From contig NZ_LT907978.1 in assembly GCF_900209925.1 (NCBI RefSeq), positions 542,001 to 606,000 of the forward strand: a stretch of 64,000 bases of DNA, given 5' to 3'. The position numbers and the translations under genes are program-made. This document shows, one piece after another, positions 1-8,578 of this stretch. Under the pieces are notes generated by a model. That model searched no databases, was not told the origin of the DNA, and was given only the letters and a program-made list of their open reading frames with translations. This DNA is from Anaerobutyricum hallii (GTDB lineage Bacteria; Bacillota; Clostridia; Lachnospirales; Lachnospiraceae). The stretch's first letter is position 1. Every line of letters begins with the position of its first letter.

Positions 1-173
1 TGCCTGTAAAAGCACCAGTAGCAGACTATTGAAAAAGGAGTATCTGGAAATCAGGGAAAAGCTTTGGAAAGAAGCCTTTTGGAGTCAGAGTTTCTGCCCT
101 GCTGACAGCAGGAGGGGTTCTAGTAGAAGTAATCCATCAAGACATTGAAACCCAGGGAGGGAAAGAGTATTGA
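1..173 (+). pseudogene. tnpA: IS200-like transposase TnpA, C-terminal remnant (frameshifted)
   Basis: Frame 2 reads ACKSTSSRLLKKEYLEIREK followed by LWKEAFWSQSF, which matches the C-terminal part of Y1 (IS200/IS605) transposases, usually followed by a GG-V-x-x-YI tail. After the CCC run near 98-100 the matching tail continues in another frame (TAGGVLVEVIHQDIETQ) and stops at 171-173. So one extra C breaks the gene. The upstream catalytic HUH and Tyr residues are outside the window. The repaired stop codon overlaps the TTG start of tnpB, the usual tight coupling in this family. Confidence 0.7.
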
Positions 174-1274
174 ACATAGCATATCGTTTCCGAATTTATC
201 CGACAGAAGAACAGAAGATACTTCTTGGCAAAACATTTGGCTGTTGTCGTTTTCTGTATAATCAGATGCTCAATGATAAGATCCGGGAGTATGAAAAGAC
301 AAAGAAAATGTTAAAAAACACACCGGCCATGTATAAAAAGGAATATCCATTTCTGAAGGAAGTAGATTCGCTGGCGCTGGCAAATGTCCAGCTTCATCTG
401 GAAAAGGCCTATAAGAATTTTTTTCGGGATCCCAAGATTGGATTTCCAAGGTTTAAGTCAAAACATCATTCCAAAAACAGCTATACAACGAATGTGGTCA
501 ATGGAAATATCCTGGTGGAAAGTAAGCGGATCCGGCTTCCTAAATTAAAATGGATTGCCATGAAAAAACACAGGGAGCCAGCAGAAGGCCTTCGCCTGAA
601 ATCAGTGACGGGTTAGTATGGAACCATCCGGAAAATACTTTGCAAACCTGCTTTATGAAGGATACAGCTGTGAAAACCAAGCTGCTGAACCGGATTACAG
701 TACTGCAAAGATACTTGGGATTGATTATGCAATGCAGGGAATGGCAGTGTTTTCAGAAAAGGTTGAGACGGAAGAAGCAGGATTTTTTAGAAAAAATGAA
801 AAAAGACTGGCAAGGGAGCAGAGAAAGTTATCAAGATGCGTACGGGGAAGCCATAATTATGAACTGCAGAAAAAGAAAGTTGCCAGATGTCATGAAAAGA
901 TACGAAATCAGCGAAGAGATCATCTGCACAAACTTAGCCGAAAAATTGCAGACGGTTATGATGCAGCTGCAGTGGAAGATATCGATATGAAAGCAATGGG
1001 TCAGTGCCTGCATTTCGGAAAAAGCGTACAGGATAATGGATATGGCTTGTTCAGGGAAATGTTAGACTATAAGCTGGCGTGGAAAGGAAAGAAAATGGTA
1101 AAGGTAGACCGTTTCTTTCCTTCCAGTAAAAAATGCTGTAAATGTGGAAGGATAAAGAAAGAGCTGAAATTATCCGAAAGAGTCTATCACTGTGTGTGTG
1201 GAAATAAGATGGACAGAGATCGTAATGCAGCAATCAACATACGTGAAGAGGCAAGAAGGATGTTGACAGCATAA
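170..1274 (+). pseudogene. tnpB: RNA-guided nuclease TnpB (IS605 OrfB), one frameshift
   Basis: TnpB is the omegaRNA-guided, RuvC-type DNA nuclease ancestral to Cas12. Residues 1-148 lie in one frame (170-616; MNIAYRFRIYPTEEQ is the canonical N-terminus) and the rest in another (618-1274). An extra G in the GGG run at about 610 explains the break: removing it joins ...LKSVT to VSMEPSGKYF. Downstream the RuvC Asp (GIDYAM), Glu (VEDIDM) and last Asp (DRDRNAA) are all present, as is a zinc ribbon (CCKCG ... CVCG). The catalytic parts are intact, so the mutation is recent, a sequencing error, or tolerated. Repaired length is about 367 aa, normal for the family. The start is TTG at 170, overlapping the tnpA stop. 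Confidence 0.85.
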
Positions 1275-1403
1275 ACTGTCCGTATCCGGGCCAAAGAATC
1301 GCGGGGCACGCGAGGATAGCTTGTAGATACTTGGCTCAGTAGAGCCATTGAGCAAGAAGCCCCCACTTCAAAATCTATGATTTAAGTGGTGGGAGCATGT
1401 CAC
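1275..1403 (+). ncRNA. omegaRNA 3' scaffold and IS605 right end
   Basis: The 129 bases after the tnpB stop form several hairpins (for example GGCTCAGTAGAGCC at 1333-1346) and end in a terminal hairpin with arms CCCCACTT (1361-1368) and AAGTGG-GGG (1384-1393), then GCATGTCAC. This is the recognisable right end of many IS605/IS1341 elements. TnpB-associated omegaRNAs run from the 3' part of tnpB through this right end, with the guide read from flanking DNA just beyond it. Exact RNA ends cannot be seen from sequence. Confidence 0.6.
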
Positions 1404-1428
1404 TACGATGTACAGGAGGCTTTTTTGT

Positions 1429-1695
1429 ATGAATATGTCGCAAAACTGTATGAATTATATTCATTTTACACAGGAAAGTGTAGTCGGTACATATCAATGG
1501 AAAGGTGATATAGACCTTGCAAATATTGTTTTAATAGGTTTAGCAGAAGACCTTCCAGAAAAAGAAGAGAAATATGAACTTCATCGTTTGCTGGGAGCAT
1601 TATTATCTGCTAAATTGGATGTAGATGAGAAGTTTGACATTATAATACAAACGAAATTATCCTATATAAAAGCAGTATTAAAAAACAGATATTAA
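1429..1695 (+). pseudogene. Rpn/PD-(D/E)XK-type transposase fragment
   Basis: An 88-residue reading frame with a good ribosome site (AGGAGG at 1414-1419) and ATG at 1429. It begins MNMSQNCMNYIHFTQ and contains LANIVLIGLAEDLPEKEEKY and LHRLLGALLSAKLDVDEKFD. This resembles the middle to C-terminal part of the Rpn family (PF04754) found in Lachnospiraceae. The matching tail (MCNLSQGIKEQAY...) appears out of frame at 1801. The piece is thus the remnant of a gene with an N-terminal deletion and an internal break. It is probably not functional. Family identification rests on remembered tail motifs. Confidence 0.55.
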
Positions 1696-1800
1696 TAAAA
1701 GCAGTCATTCTCCATTTACAAAACTATAGCAAGAGAATATCTGAAAAAGGAAAATCCTGGTAAATAACAAAAAGAAAAGTATTTGCTATGAAGATATAGC

Positions 1801-1971
1801 ATGAGATATAATGAAAGTGACATTAGAAAGGATGTGAATGATATGTGTAATCTGAGTCAGGGAATAAAAGAACAGGCATATGCAGAGGGAACGGAAAATG
1901 GCATTGTGAAAGGTGTTGCTATTGGAAAACAGGAAGGAATTGCCGAGACTATAGTTAAGAGGTATCGGTGA
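1801..1971 (+). pseudogene. Rpn-family C-terminal tail remnant, copy 1
   Basis: A 56-codon frame that includes SDIRKDVNDMCNLSQGIKEQ and then AYAEGTENGIVKG, the usual end of Rpn-type recombination-promoting nucleases. It ends in TGA at 1969-1971, which overlaps the ATG of the DUF3990 gene. A near-identical piece lies at 2921-3031, so the two form direct repeats around the three-gene cassette. Confidence 0.55.
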
Positions 1972-2453
1972 TGATTTTGTATCATGGGAGTAATGTAACC
2001 GTAGAACAACCAAAACTTATTAAGCAAAATCGCTATTTAGATTTTGGATTCGGTTTTTATACTACAACGAATCGCAATCAGGCAGTAAATTTTGCACAAA
2101 AAGCAACCCATCGTCGAAAAAAAGGTAAAGCAACGCTAAATATTTATTCAATAGATGAAATAGTAGCATTTAAGGAAGGTAGCTTGCTTAAATTTGAAAG
2201 TCCAGATGAAGCATGGCTGGATTTTGTAGCGGCAAATCGTCAGGGAACGTATCAGGGTAAGCAAAGAGATTTTATCTATGGAGCGGTTGCTAATGATGAC
2301 GTTTACAGAACCATTACTCTATATATGACTGGTGTATTAGACAAAAAACAGACATTAGAAGCACTTAAAATTCGCAAATTATTTAATCAGATGGTGTTTG
2401 CAACGGAAGAATCTTTAAAATACCTGCATTTTGAGAGGAGTGAGCTTGTATGA
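1971..2453 (+). CDS. DUF3990 family protein, ADP-ribosyltransferase-like fold
   Basis: About 160 aa. The N-terminus [16 protein letters not shown], then [19 protein letters not shown] and [13 protein letters not shown], match the DUF3990 pattern (LYHGS / DFGxGFYTT / QxFDxVxGPVANDx). As I recall, this family sits in the ADP-ribosyl fold clan. The His of YHGS and the GFYTT motif would be the NAD-binding elements. Start: ATG at 1971 (AAGAGG at 1957-1962), overlapping the stop of the preceding remnant; GTG at 1968 is also possible. It overlaps the next gene by 4 bases. The trio with a small unknown protein and DUF3791 recurs in gut Firmicutes. A toxin or modifying role is plausible but inferred. 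Confidence 0.75.
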   Translation: MILYHGSNVTVEQPKLIKQNRYLDFGFGFYTTTNRNQAVNFAQKATHRRKKGKATLNIYSIDEIVAFKEGSLLKFESPDEAWLDFVAANRQGTYQGKQRDFIYGAVANDDVYRTITLYMTGVLDKKQTLEALKIRKLFNQMVFATEESLKYLHFERSELV

Positions 2454-2689
2454 ATGATAATCAGTTTAGTGCGATGCTGGCGATTATTGTACCACCGATT
2501 ATTGAGCAGATTATAAAGAATAGTAATGTAGATGAAAATAAGGCTATTTCAAAATTTTATCAATCTGAGCTGTATAAAGAACTTGCGGATGAAGAGTCAA
2601 AATTGTGGCATTATAGTCCTCTGACATTGTATACTATGTATCAGGATGAGCTTTTAACAGGAAGTTATGATTATCCAGAGGAGGCATAA
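2450..2689 (+). CDS. small acidic protein between DUF3990 and DUF3791 genes, function unknown
   Basis: 79 aa, starting at an ATGA overlap with the DUF3990 gene and preceded by GAGAGGAG. It carries a mildly hydrophobic N-terminal stretch ([20 protein letters not shown]) followed by an acidic, helix-rich part ([20 protein letters not shown]). I do not recognise a characterised domain. The tight coupling on both sides suggests a co-produced partner, possibly a neutralising or adaptor subunit. It has no signal peptide and no catalytic motif. Confidence 0.65.
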   Translation: MNDNQFSAMLAIIVPPIIEQIIKNSNVDENKAISKFYQSELYKELADEESKLWHYSPLTLYTMYQDELLTGSYDYPEEA

Positions 2690-2692
2690 GTT

Positions 2693-2914
2693 ATGAGTAA
2701 AGAAGCGAACTTTTTAATTTATTGCATGGAGCGATACCGTTATTTAAAGAAGCTCTCAGGTGCAGATGTGGCGAGAATTTTTGAAAAATACGATATTTAT
2801 GGATATATAACAAAATATTTTGAAGCATTGCATACAATGGGAGATAATTATATTGTGCAAGATATTGATGATTATATTGCTAATGCGGTAAATACTAATC
2901 AGATAAAGGTATAA
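2693..2914 (+). CDS. DUF3791 family protein
   Basis: 73 aa with a strong ribosome site (GAGGAGG, 2679-2685). The pattern FLIYCMERYRYLKKLSGADV ... FEKYDIYGYI ... LHTMGDNYIVQDIDDYI fits DUF3791, a small helical family almost always found next to DUF3990. No enzyme motif is seen. In this arrangement it is a good candidate for a cognate regulator or antitoxin of the ADP-ribosyltransferase-like neighbour; that role is inference from context. Confidence 0.7.
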   Translation: MSKEANFLIYCMERYRYLKKLSGADVARIFEKYDIYGYITKYFEALHTMGDNYIVQDIDDYIANAVNTNQIKV

Positions 2915-2920
2915 ACGGAT

Positions 2921-3031
2921 ATGTGTAATCTGAGTCAGGGAATAAAAGAACAGGCATATGTGGAAGGTACTGAGAATGGAATCGCCATTGGAAAACAAGA
3001 AGGAATTACTACAGTCCAATCTAATAGATAA
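2921..3031 (+). pseudogene. Rpn-family C-terminal tail remnant, copy 2
   Basis: A 36-codon frame beginning MCNLSQGIKEQAYVEGTENG, nearly identical to the stretch at 1843-1900. It follows the DUF3791 stop by 6 bases and diverges after IGKQEGI. The pair of copies suggests a duplication or recombination event that placed the cassette between two Rpn tails. Confidence 0.5.
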
Positions 3032-3313
3032 AAAAGAAACCGACATAAAGCCGGCTTCAAAAGAGAGGAAAGTATGAAAAAATCTATCAAAAATCTGTTG
3101 TTGTTTTTGATGGTTTTATGATACTGGAAATTTGTGAACAGGTTGTGAGTAAAGAATGAAGATAATCTGACGAAAAAAGAAATTGCTGACGTTTTTTTGT
3201 AAGAAATGCAATTTATCAGTAAAAAGTAGCATGACAAAGAGCAAGCTGGGAAATGGCTTGCTCTTTACTTTATATAACGTTATTGTTTGAATAACTTTTT
3301 TCAACAAGTTAAA
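3032..3313 (+). other. intergenic, with a tiny signal-peptide-like frame
   Basis: The only gene-like trace is 3074-3121, a 15-codon frame (MKKSIKNLLLFLMVL then stop) behind GAGAGGAA, which looks like the start of a lost secreted protein. A clear intrinsic terminator follows at 3239. Confidence 0.3.
3239..3273 (+). terminator. intrinsic terminator
   Basis: Perfect 8-bp stem GAGCAAGC/GCTTGCTC with a 9-base loop, followed by TTTACTTTAT. It would end plus-strand transcripts from the cassette region and could also serve cotJC on the other strand. Confidence 0.65.
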
Positions 3314-3740
3314 TTAACACTTTTTATTATCAAATGCTGGGTTGAATGCATAGAAATTCCGGCTGTCTAAGTGGTCTTGCACAATTCGGAGACTTTCACC
3401 AAATCTTTGAAAGTGTACGATTTCTCTTTCACGAAGGAATTTAATCGCAGCATAAACATCCGGGTCATCTTTTACAAGACGGAGGATATTGTCATAGGTA
3501 GTGCGTGCCTTCTGCTCCGCAGCCATATCCTCCATCAGATCTGTGATCGGGTCACCGGTAGACTGCATAGTATCTGCACTCCATGGAGTGCCACTTGCGG
3601 CGATCGGATAAATGCCGGTTGTATGGTCAACATAATAATCAGCAAATCCCTGTTCTTTAATCTGTTCTATCGTGAGATTACGGGTGAGCTGGTGAACGAT
3701 CGTGCAGACCATTTCAATATGGTTTAGTTCTTCAGTACCT
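3314..3740 (-). pseudogene. cotJC: spore coat Mn-catalase CotJC, 3' part (residues 62-202) of an interrupted gene
   Basis: Read from 3739 downward, the frame gives GTEELNHIEMVCTIVHQLTR, then the CotJC-type di-manganese catalase body (EDMAAEQKARTTYDNIL, FLREREIVHFQRFG) and the usual end (DSRNFYAFNPAFDNKKC). It has no start of its own in the right place. The missing 5' part is at 13857-14038. Both halves end in the same 6-bp core and in the same codon phase, so excision of 3741-13856 would restore a 202-codon gene of normal length. As it stands the coat protein cannot be made from this chromosome unless the element excises. Confidence 0.9.
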
Positions 3741-3752
3741 ACAGAAGCATCA
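3735..3752. other. left attachment site of the cotJC element
   Basis: Core GTACCT (3735-3740) lies between cotJC-derived TTCTTCA and the element arm ACAGAAGCATCA. The likely crossover dinucleotide is CC (3738-3739), the non-palindromic centre of the predicted attP palindrome. Confidence 0.75.
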
Positions 3753-3839
3753 GAAGAGGAGACGAAAACGAAATTGGAATACAGACAAGGCTGTGTTCAT
3801 ATATTGGGTAGAGCTACATTTGCAGGAGTATTCATTTTT

Positions 3840-4763
3840 ATGAATATGAATAAATATGAGTGTTTGAATCAGAAAAAGAAATATTGTGGAGAATCTCCTT
3901 TTTCGGGTAAGAAACGAGTTGCGGCGTATTGTCGTGTTTCGACGGAGAGAGAGGAACAGGCGCAGTCTTTTGAAAGTCAGTGCAATTTTTTTCGATGTTA
4001 TATTGAGGAGAAGAAGGAGTGGGAATTTTATAAGGTTTTTGCAGATGAGGGGATTTCGGGGACGAGTACGAAGAAAAGGGAGCAGTTTAATCGGATGATC
4101 GCGGAGGCGAGGCAGGGTAAGTTTGATTTGCTTCTTACAAAGGAGATTTCCCGTTTTGCAAGAAATACGCTTGACAGTATTTATTATACGAGGGAGCTTC
4201 GGAAGGTGGGAGTCGGGGTACTGTTTTTGAATGACGGAATCAATACGTTAGAGGGAGATGCGGAGCTGCGTCTTTCGATTATGGCATCAATTGCACAGGA
4301 AGAAAGCCGGAAAACATCGGAGAGAGTGAAATGGGGGCAAAAACGCCGGATGGAGGAAGGTGTTGTCTTTGGAAGAAGTATGCTTGGTTATGATGTGAAA
4401 AATGGGAAAATGTATGTGAATGAGGAAGGGGCTAAAGTTGTTCGGAAAATATTTTATAAATTTGTTTTAGAAAGAAAAAGTACACACACGATTGCGAAGG
4501 AGCTTTTAGAGGAAGGAATTTACCCTATGCGGAGTAAAAAATGGAGAAATACGGTTATTTTAAGAATTTTGCAGAATGAAAAGTATTGTGGGGATCTTGT
4601 GCAGAAGAAGACATTTACACCGGATTATCTTTCGCATGAGAAAAAATATAACCGGGGTGAGGAAGAGTTTGTTATTATTAAAAATCATCACGTGCCGATT
4701 ATTTCGAGAGAAATGTTTGAAAAAGCGGAAAAGATTTTTGAGGAAAAACAAAAGAAGAGGTAA
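3840..4763 (+). CDS. serine recombinase (large-serine-recombinase type, short C-terminus)
   Basis: 307 aa from ATG 3840 (AGGAG at 3824-3828). Longer in-frame extension upstream would run into the att site and lacks a ribosome site. The resolvase domain shows VAAYCRVSTEREEQ (nucleophile Ser34), DEGISGTS and ISRFARNTLD. The recombinase (PF07508) domain follows (about 170-285: MLGYDVKNGKMYVNEEG, RILQNEKYCGDLVQKKTF). It ends just after IFEEKQKKR, where relatives continue into a zinc ribbon and coiled coil. Either it is truncated, or it is a minimal version. Relatives such as SpoIVCA excise skin in the mother cell. Its place beside the left att site makes it the likely excisase/integrase of this element. 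Confidence 0.85.
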   Translation: MNMNKYECLNQKKKYCGESPFSGKKRVAAYCRVSTEREEQAQSFESQCNFFRCYIEEKKEWEFYKVFADEGISGTSTKKREQFNRMIAEARQGKFDLLLTKEISRFARNTLDSIYYTRELRKVGVGVLFLNDGINTLEGDAELRLSIMASIAQEESRKTSERVKWGQKRRMEEGVVFGRSMLGYDVKNGKMYVNEEGAKVVRKIFYKFVLERKSTHTIAKELLEEGIYPMRSKKWRNTVILRILQNEKYCGDLVQKKTFTPDYLSHEKKYNRGEEEFVIIKNHHVPIISREMFEKAEKIFEEKQKKR

Positions 4764-4834
4764 ACCATATCCTACAAATCCGTTAAAAAATATGCTACTA
4801 TTGATAATAAGAAATAGTCGAGGGAGGTACACAT

Positions 4835-6421
4835 ATGGGGAGTTATATGAATCCAGGAAGTTTTTCATTTCGTGGGAGTCTGCGTTCTAAAATATATGTA
4901 GACAAAAGCGAATTGATTGCAAAGATAAATGAAGTTCTTTACACTGAGCAGAAGTATATTTGTGTAAGCCGTCCGAGAAGATTTGGTAAGTCGATGGCAG
5001 CAAATATGCTTGCAGCATATTATGATCGAAGTGAGAATACAGAAGAATTATTTCAGAATCTTATGATTAGCAAAGATAGTTCATATAGGGAAAATCTAAA
5101 TCAATATGATGTGATTAAGATTAATATGCAGGAATTTTTAAGCCTGTCGGGGACGATAGAAGAAATGCTGCAAATGCTTAGAGATTATCTGCTTTCAGAT
5201 TTTAAAGAAGCTTATCATGAAGTACATTTTCGAGATGAAAAAAATCTAATTCAGGTTATGAAAGATGTTTTTTCTTATACAAAATGTCCGTTTGTAATTC
5301 TGATTGATGAGTGGGACTGCCTGTTTCGGGAATATAAACAGGACAAAGAAGCCCAGAAGAAATATTTGGATTTTTTACGGGTCTGGCTGAAAGATAAAGA
5401 TTATGTAGCACTTGCATACATGACGGGAATTCTGCCGATTAAAAAATATGGGTCTCACTCTGCACTAAATATGTTTACAGAATATTCGATGACAAATCCG
5501 CGCGAAATGGCGGAGTATTTTGGGTTCACAGAAGAGGAAGTAGAGAAATTGTGTGAAAGATTCGACCGCAATTTTGAGGAAACTCATACCTGGTACGATG
5601 GATATGAACTGGTAAAAATAGATGGGAAAGAGAAAATCTATTATTCCATGTATAGTCCTAAATCAGTAGTGGATGCCATGTTGAGTGGTGTGTTTGATAA
5701 CTACTGGAATCAGACAGAAACCTATGAAGCACTAAAAGCATATATAAAGTTAAATTTTGACGGACTAAAAGATGCAGTGATTCGTATGCTTGCAGGAGAA
5801 AGAGTTCAGATTAATACGGGGACATTTTCCAATGATATGACGAGTTTTCAGGGAAAAGATGATGTATTAACTCTGCTGATTCATTTAGGATATTTAAGTT
5901 ATCACTGGCCGGACAAAACAGTTACAATTCCAAACAAAGAAGTATCTCAGGAATATATCAATGCAATCAGTACGATGGACTGGTCTGAGGTGACAGCATC
6001 CATTGAAGATTCCAGAATGTTGTTAGAAGCTCTTTGGAATATGGATGGAAAAGCTGTGGCAGAAGGAATTGACAAAGCACATCAAGAGATTTCCATTTTG
6101 CAATATAACAACGAAAATTCATTAAGCTGTACTATACATCTTGCATTTTATTTTGCGAGAGAATATTACACGATAGTCAGAGAACTTCCAACAGGAAAAG
6201 GATTTGCAGATGTTTGCTTTATTCCAAGAAAAATGCATCTCGATAAACCGGCTGTAATTATAGAATTAAAATGGGATAAAAGTGCAAAAGGAGCAATCAG
6301 CCAGATTAAGGAAAAACATTATGTAGAGGCTTTGAAAGATTATCAGGGAAAGTTATTGCTAGCAGGAATTAATTATGATAAAGACACAAAAAAGCATACC
6401 TGTATGATAGAAGAATTCTGA
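4835..6421 (+). CDS. AAA-ATPase-like protein with C-terminal PD-(D/E)XK nuclease domain
   Basis: 528 aa, ATG 4835 after GGGAGG. The N-terminal half is of the AAA-ATPase-like type (PF09820): YICVSRPRRFGKSM is the Walker A variant (about 35-50) and FVILIDEWDCLF the Walker B. The C-terminal part carries a PDDEXK_9-like core: GFADVCFIP ... AVIIELKWDK ... AISQIKEKHYVEAL. Such proteins are abundant, multi-copy and often recently moved in Bacteroides and gut Firmicutes; their role (defence, mobile-element related) is unsettled. It lies inside the cotJC element, 71 bp after the recombinase, but has its own ribosome site. Confidence 0.8.
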   Translation: MGSYMNPGSFSFRGSLRSKIYVDKSELIAKINEVLYTEQKYICVSRPRRFGKSMAANMLAAYYDRSENTEELFQNLMISKDSSYRENLNQYDVIKINMQEFLSLSGTIEEMLQMLRDYLLSDFKEAYHEVHFRDEKNLIQVMKDVFSYTKCPFVILIDEWDCLFREYKQDKEAQKKYLDFLRVWLKDKDYVALAYMTGILPIKKYGSHSALNMFTEYSMTNPREMAEYFGFTEEEVEKLCERFDRNFEETHTWYDGYELVKIDGKEKIYYSMYSPKSVVDAMLSGVFDNYWNQTETYEALKAYIKLNFDGLKDAVIRMLAGERVQINTGTFSNDMTSFQGKDDVLTLLIHLGYLSYHWPDKTVTIPNKEVSQEYINAISTMDWSEVTASIEDSRMLLEALWNMDGKAVAEGIDKAHQEISILQYNNENSLSCTIHLAFYFAREYYTIVRELPTGKGFADVCFIPRKMHLDKPAVIIELKWDKSAKGAISQIKEKHYVEALKDYQGKLLLAGINYDKDTKKHTCMIEEF

Positions 6422-6462
6422 TTTTGGGCTGTTGCTTTACATACGGTGTCTCCCTATCTGTG

Positions 6463-6501
6463 TTAACCCGAAATTTACAATAATTTTACAATAATTCCAC
6501 T
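6463..6501 (+). promoter_or_regulatory. PhoP-box-like array upstream of the phosphatase
   Basis: Four hexamers spaced exactly 11 bp apart: TTAACC (6463), TTTACA (6474), TTTACA (6485) and TCCACT (6496), each separated by 5 bases. Three fit the Gram-positive PHO-box form TT(A/C/T)A(C/T)A with 5-bp spacing; the last is poor. The next gene is a secreted phosphatase, so control by PhoPR under phosphate limitation is a strong guess. Confidence 0.6.
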
Positions 6502-6598
6502 TTATCTTGATAGAAGAGCATACAAAAACTTGCTATCTTATATAACGTAGATTCTAAAGTTTTCAACAAAAGAATGGCGAAAAGGAAAAGAGGTTATT

Positions 6599-8578
6599 AT
6601 GAGAAAGCTTATGTGGAAAAAAGCTGCAGCAGCAGCTATGACTGCAACAATTTTAGCAACAAGTGCAACAGTTCTTCAAGCGGCTGCCCCACCGGACGGA
6701 TATACGAATGCACAAGATACCGTAGAGGCTTACGGTGGAGCCTACAGCAATTGGATGACAAAGTGGAACAGTACAATCAGTAAGGATAGAGAGCAGATTT
6801 CTCTTTCTCCGGGAAGTGACAACAGTTCATTGAATTTTGCATGGTATACAAAGAAAGCTTCTGGAATTCAGAAGTTAAAGATCGCAGAGAATAAGAGACT
6901 TACGAATGCAAAAGTATATGAGGCAAAGCAGACAGAGGCAGTGACAGACAAAGATGATACAGCATATGTATCAAATAAAGTAACTGCAACAGATTTAAAG
7001 GCTAACACAACCTATTATTACAGTTATCAGAAAGACGGACAGTGGACAGCACCAGAAAAATATACAACAGATAATGGCAGTAAGTTCAGCTTTATCTTTG
7101 TAGGTGATCCACAGATTGGTTCTTCAAATGAATTAAAAGGACAGGATACGGCCGAGTTTTATAATGCACAGTCTGCAGCAGTAGCAAATGATGCATTTAA
7201 CTGGAATACAACTTTAAGCCAGGCGATGGAAAAGACAAATAATAAAGCAAGTTTTGTTCTTTCTTCTGGTGACCAGATTCAGAGTACAAAGAAAAAGTCT
7301 CCGAATAAGGCAGCGTGGGGAAGTGAAATCGAATACAGTGGATATTTAAGCCCGGATGTATTAAAGAATCTTCCGGTAGCAACTACTGTAGGTAATCATG
7401 ATGCAGACAATGCAAACTACACCTATCATTTCAATACAGCAAATGCCAGTGAACTTGGTTCAAATAAAACCGTTGGCGGTGACTATTGGTTTAAACATGA
7501 TAATGCTTTATTTATTATGTTAAATACACAGGACACCAATGTAGAAGAACATAGACAGTTTATCGAGCAGACGGTAGCAGCAAATAAAGACTGCAAGTGG
7601 AGAATCGTTACACTCCATCAGGATATTTATGGTTCTGCGGAACATTCTAATGAACCGGAGATCACAAACTTAAGATATCAGCTTGCACCAATTTTCGAAG
7701 ATAACAAAGTAGATGTTGTTCTTACCGGACATGACCATGCTTATTCTCGCACACAGATTTTAAAGGGTGGACATAAAACAACAGAGTATTCTAATAGTGA
7801 TTTCAAATCTATGTTAAACAAAGATATGGATGCCGGAGAGAATCCAGATACGGTATACACAGCAAAAGAAAATATTAAAGCAGACACGACAGATCCATCT
7901 GAAAAAGCATATCTTGATTACTTGAATCAGGTAATGGATAAAGATGCCATTCAGCAGGTAACAAAGAAGGGTACAACCGTATTTAATCCAACTGGTATTC
8001 TTTACATGACAGCAGGTTCTTCCTCAGGAAGTAAATACTATGACCTTGTTCCAAGACAGCAGAGCTACATCGCAAACCGCTGGCAGCAGGATGTCCCTAC
8101 TTATTCGGTTATTGATATTACAGATACAACATTTACGATCAATACATACCGTACAGACACAGAAGAAAAGATTGACGAGACATTCAGTATTGCAAAAGTA
8201 AACGAATCTGAAAATAAAAATCAGACAGAAGATAAGAAACAGCCGGCTACAGAAAAGAAAGATACAACCAAACCAATTGAAACAGCAATTGCACCAAAGA
8301 AAGCAGTGCTTAAGAAAGTAAAAGCAACTGGTAAAAAGAAAGTAAAAATAATTGTTAAAAAGACTTCTGAAAAAATCAATGGATATGAGGTGATTTTATC
8401 TACGAAGAAGAACTTTAAGAAAGCAAAGAAGGTGACAACAAAGGAAAATGTTGTTATAGTGAAAAAATTAAAAGCTGGTAAAAAATATTTCGTAAAAGTA
8501 CGTGCCTTCAAGAAGGTGGGTAATAAAAAGATTTACGGAAAATATAGTACAGTGAAAAAAGTTATTGTAAAGAAGTAG
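6599..8578 (+). CDS. secreted purple-acid-phosphatase-like metallophosphoesterase
   Basis: 659 aa. Residues 1-28 are a signal peptide (positive RKLMWKK, hydrophobic core, cut near LQA-AA). Residues about 50-160 look like the N-terminal fibronectin-like domain of purple acid phosphatases. The metallophosphoesterase core follows with GDPQIG, SSGDQ, VGNHD, TLHQD and GHDHAY, covering the expected metal ligands. The last 110 residues are a very lysine-rich fibronectin-like domain (KAGKKYFVKVRAF), possibly for surface binding. The enzyme should release phosphate from organic esters outside the cell. The PhoP-like box upstream fits. Start ATG 6599 follows AAAAGAGG. It lies within the cotJC element. 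Confidence 0.88.
   Translation: MRKLMWKKAAAAAMTATILATSATVLQAAAPPDGYTNAQDTVEAYGGAYSNWMTKWNSTISKDREQISLSPGSDNSSLNFAWYTKKASGIQKLKIAENKRLTNAKVYEAKQTEAVTDKDDTAYVSNKVTATDLKANTTYYYSYQKDGQWTAPEKYTTDNGSKFSFIFVGDPQIGSSNELKGQDTAEFYNAQSAAVANDAFNWNTTLSQAMEKTNNKASFVLSSGDQIQSTKKKSPNKAAWGSEIEYSGYLSPDVLKNLPVATTVGNHDADNANYTYHFNTANASELGSNKTVGGDYWFKHDNALFIMLNTQDTNVEEHRQFIEQTVAANKDCKWRIVTLHQDIYGSAEHSNEPEITNLRYQLAPIFEDNKVDVVLTGHDHAYSRTQILKGGHKTTEYSNSDFKSMLNKDMDAGENPDTVYTAKENIKADTTDPSEKAYLDYLNQVMDKDAIQQVTKKGTTVFNPTGILYMTAGSSSGSKYYDLVPRQQSYIANRWQQDVPTYSVIDITDTTFTINTYRTDTEEKIDETFSIAKVNESENKNQTEDKKQPATEKKDTTKPIETAIAPKKAVLKKVKATGKKKVKIIVKKTSEKINGYEVILSTKKNFKKAKKVTTKENVVIVKKLKAGKKYFVKVRAFKKVGNKKIYGKYSTVKKVIVKK

Larger units (their letters stand above)
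1..1403 (+). mobile_element. IS200/IS605-family element (IS605-type), decayed, left end outside window
   Basis: Contains the 3' end of a Y1 transposase gene, an overlapping tnpB and a typical right end with a CCCCACTT/AAGTGG hairpin followed by GCATGTCAC at 1359-1403. Both protein genes carry a single-base frameshift, so the copy is probably not autonomous. The left end lies before base 1. Elements of this family move as single strands and make no target duplication, so the right boundary near 1403 is placed only from the hairpin. Confidence 0.8.

Noticed and set aside
3702-3839. Upstream in-frame extension of the serine recombinase
   Set aside because: It would start in cotJC and cross the att core, and no ribosome site precedes it. 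ATG 3840 has AGGAG.
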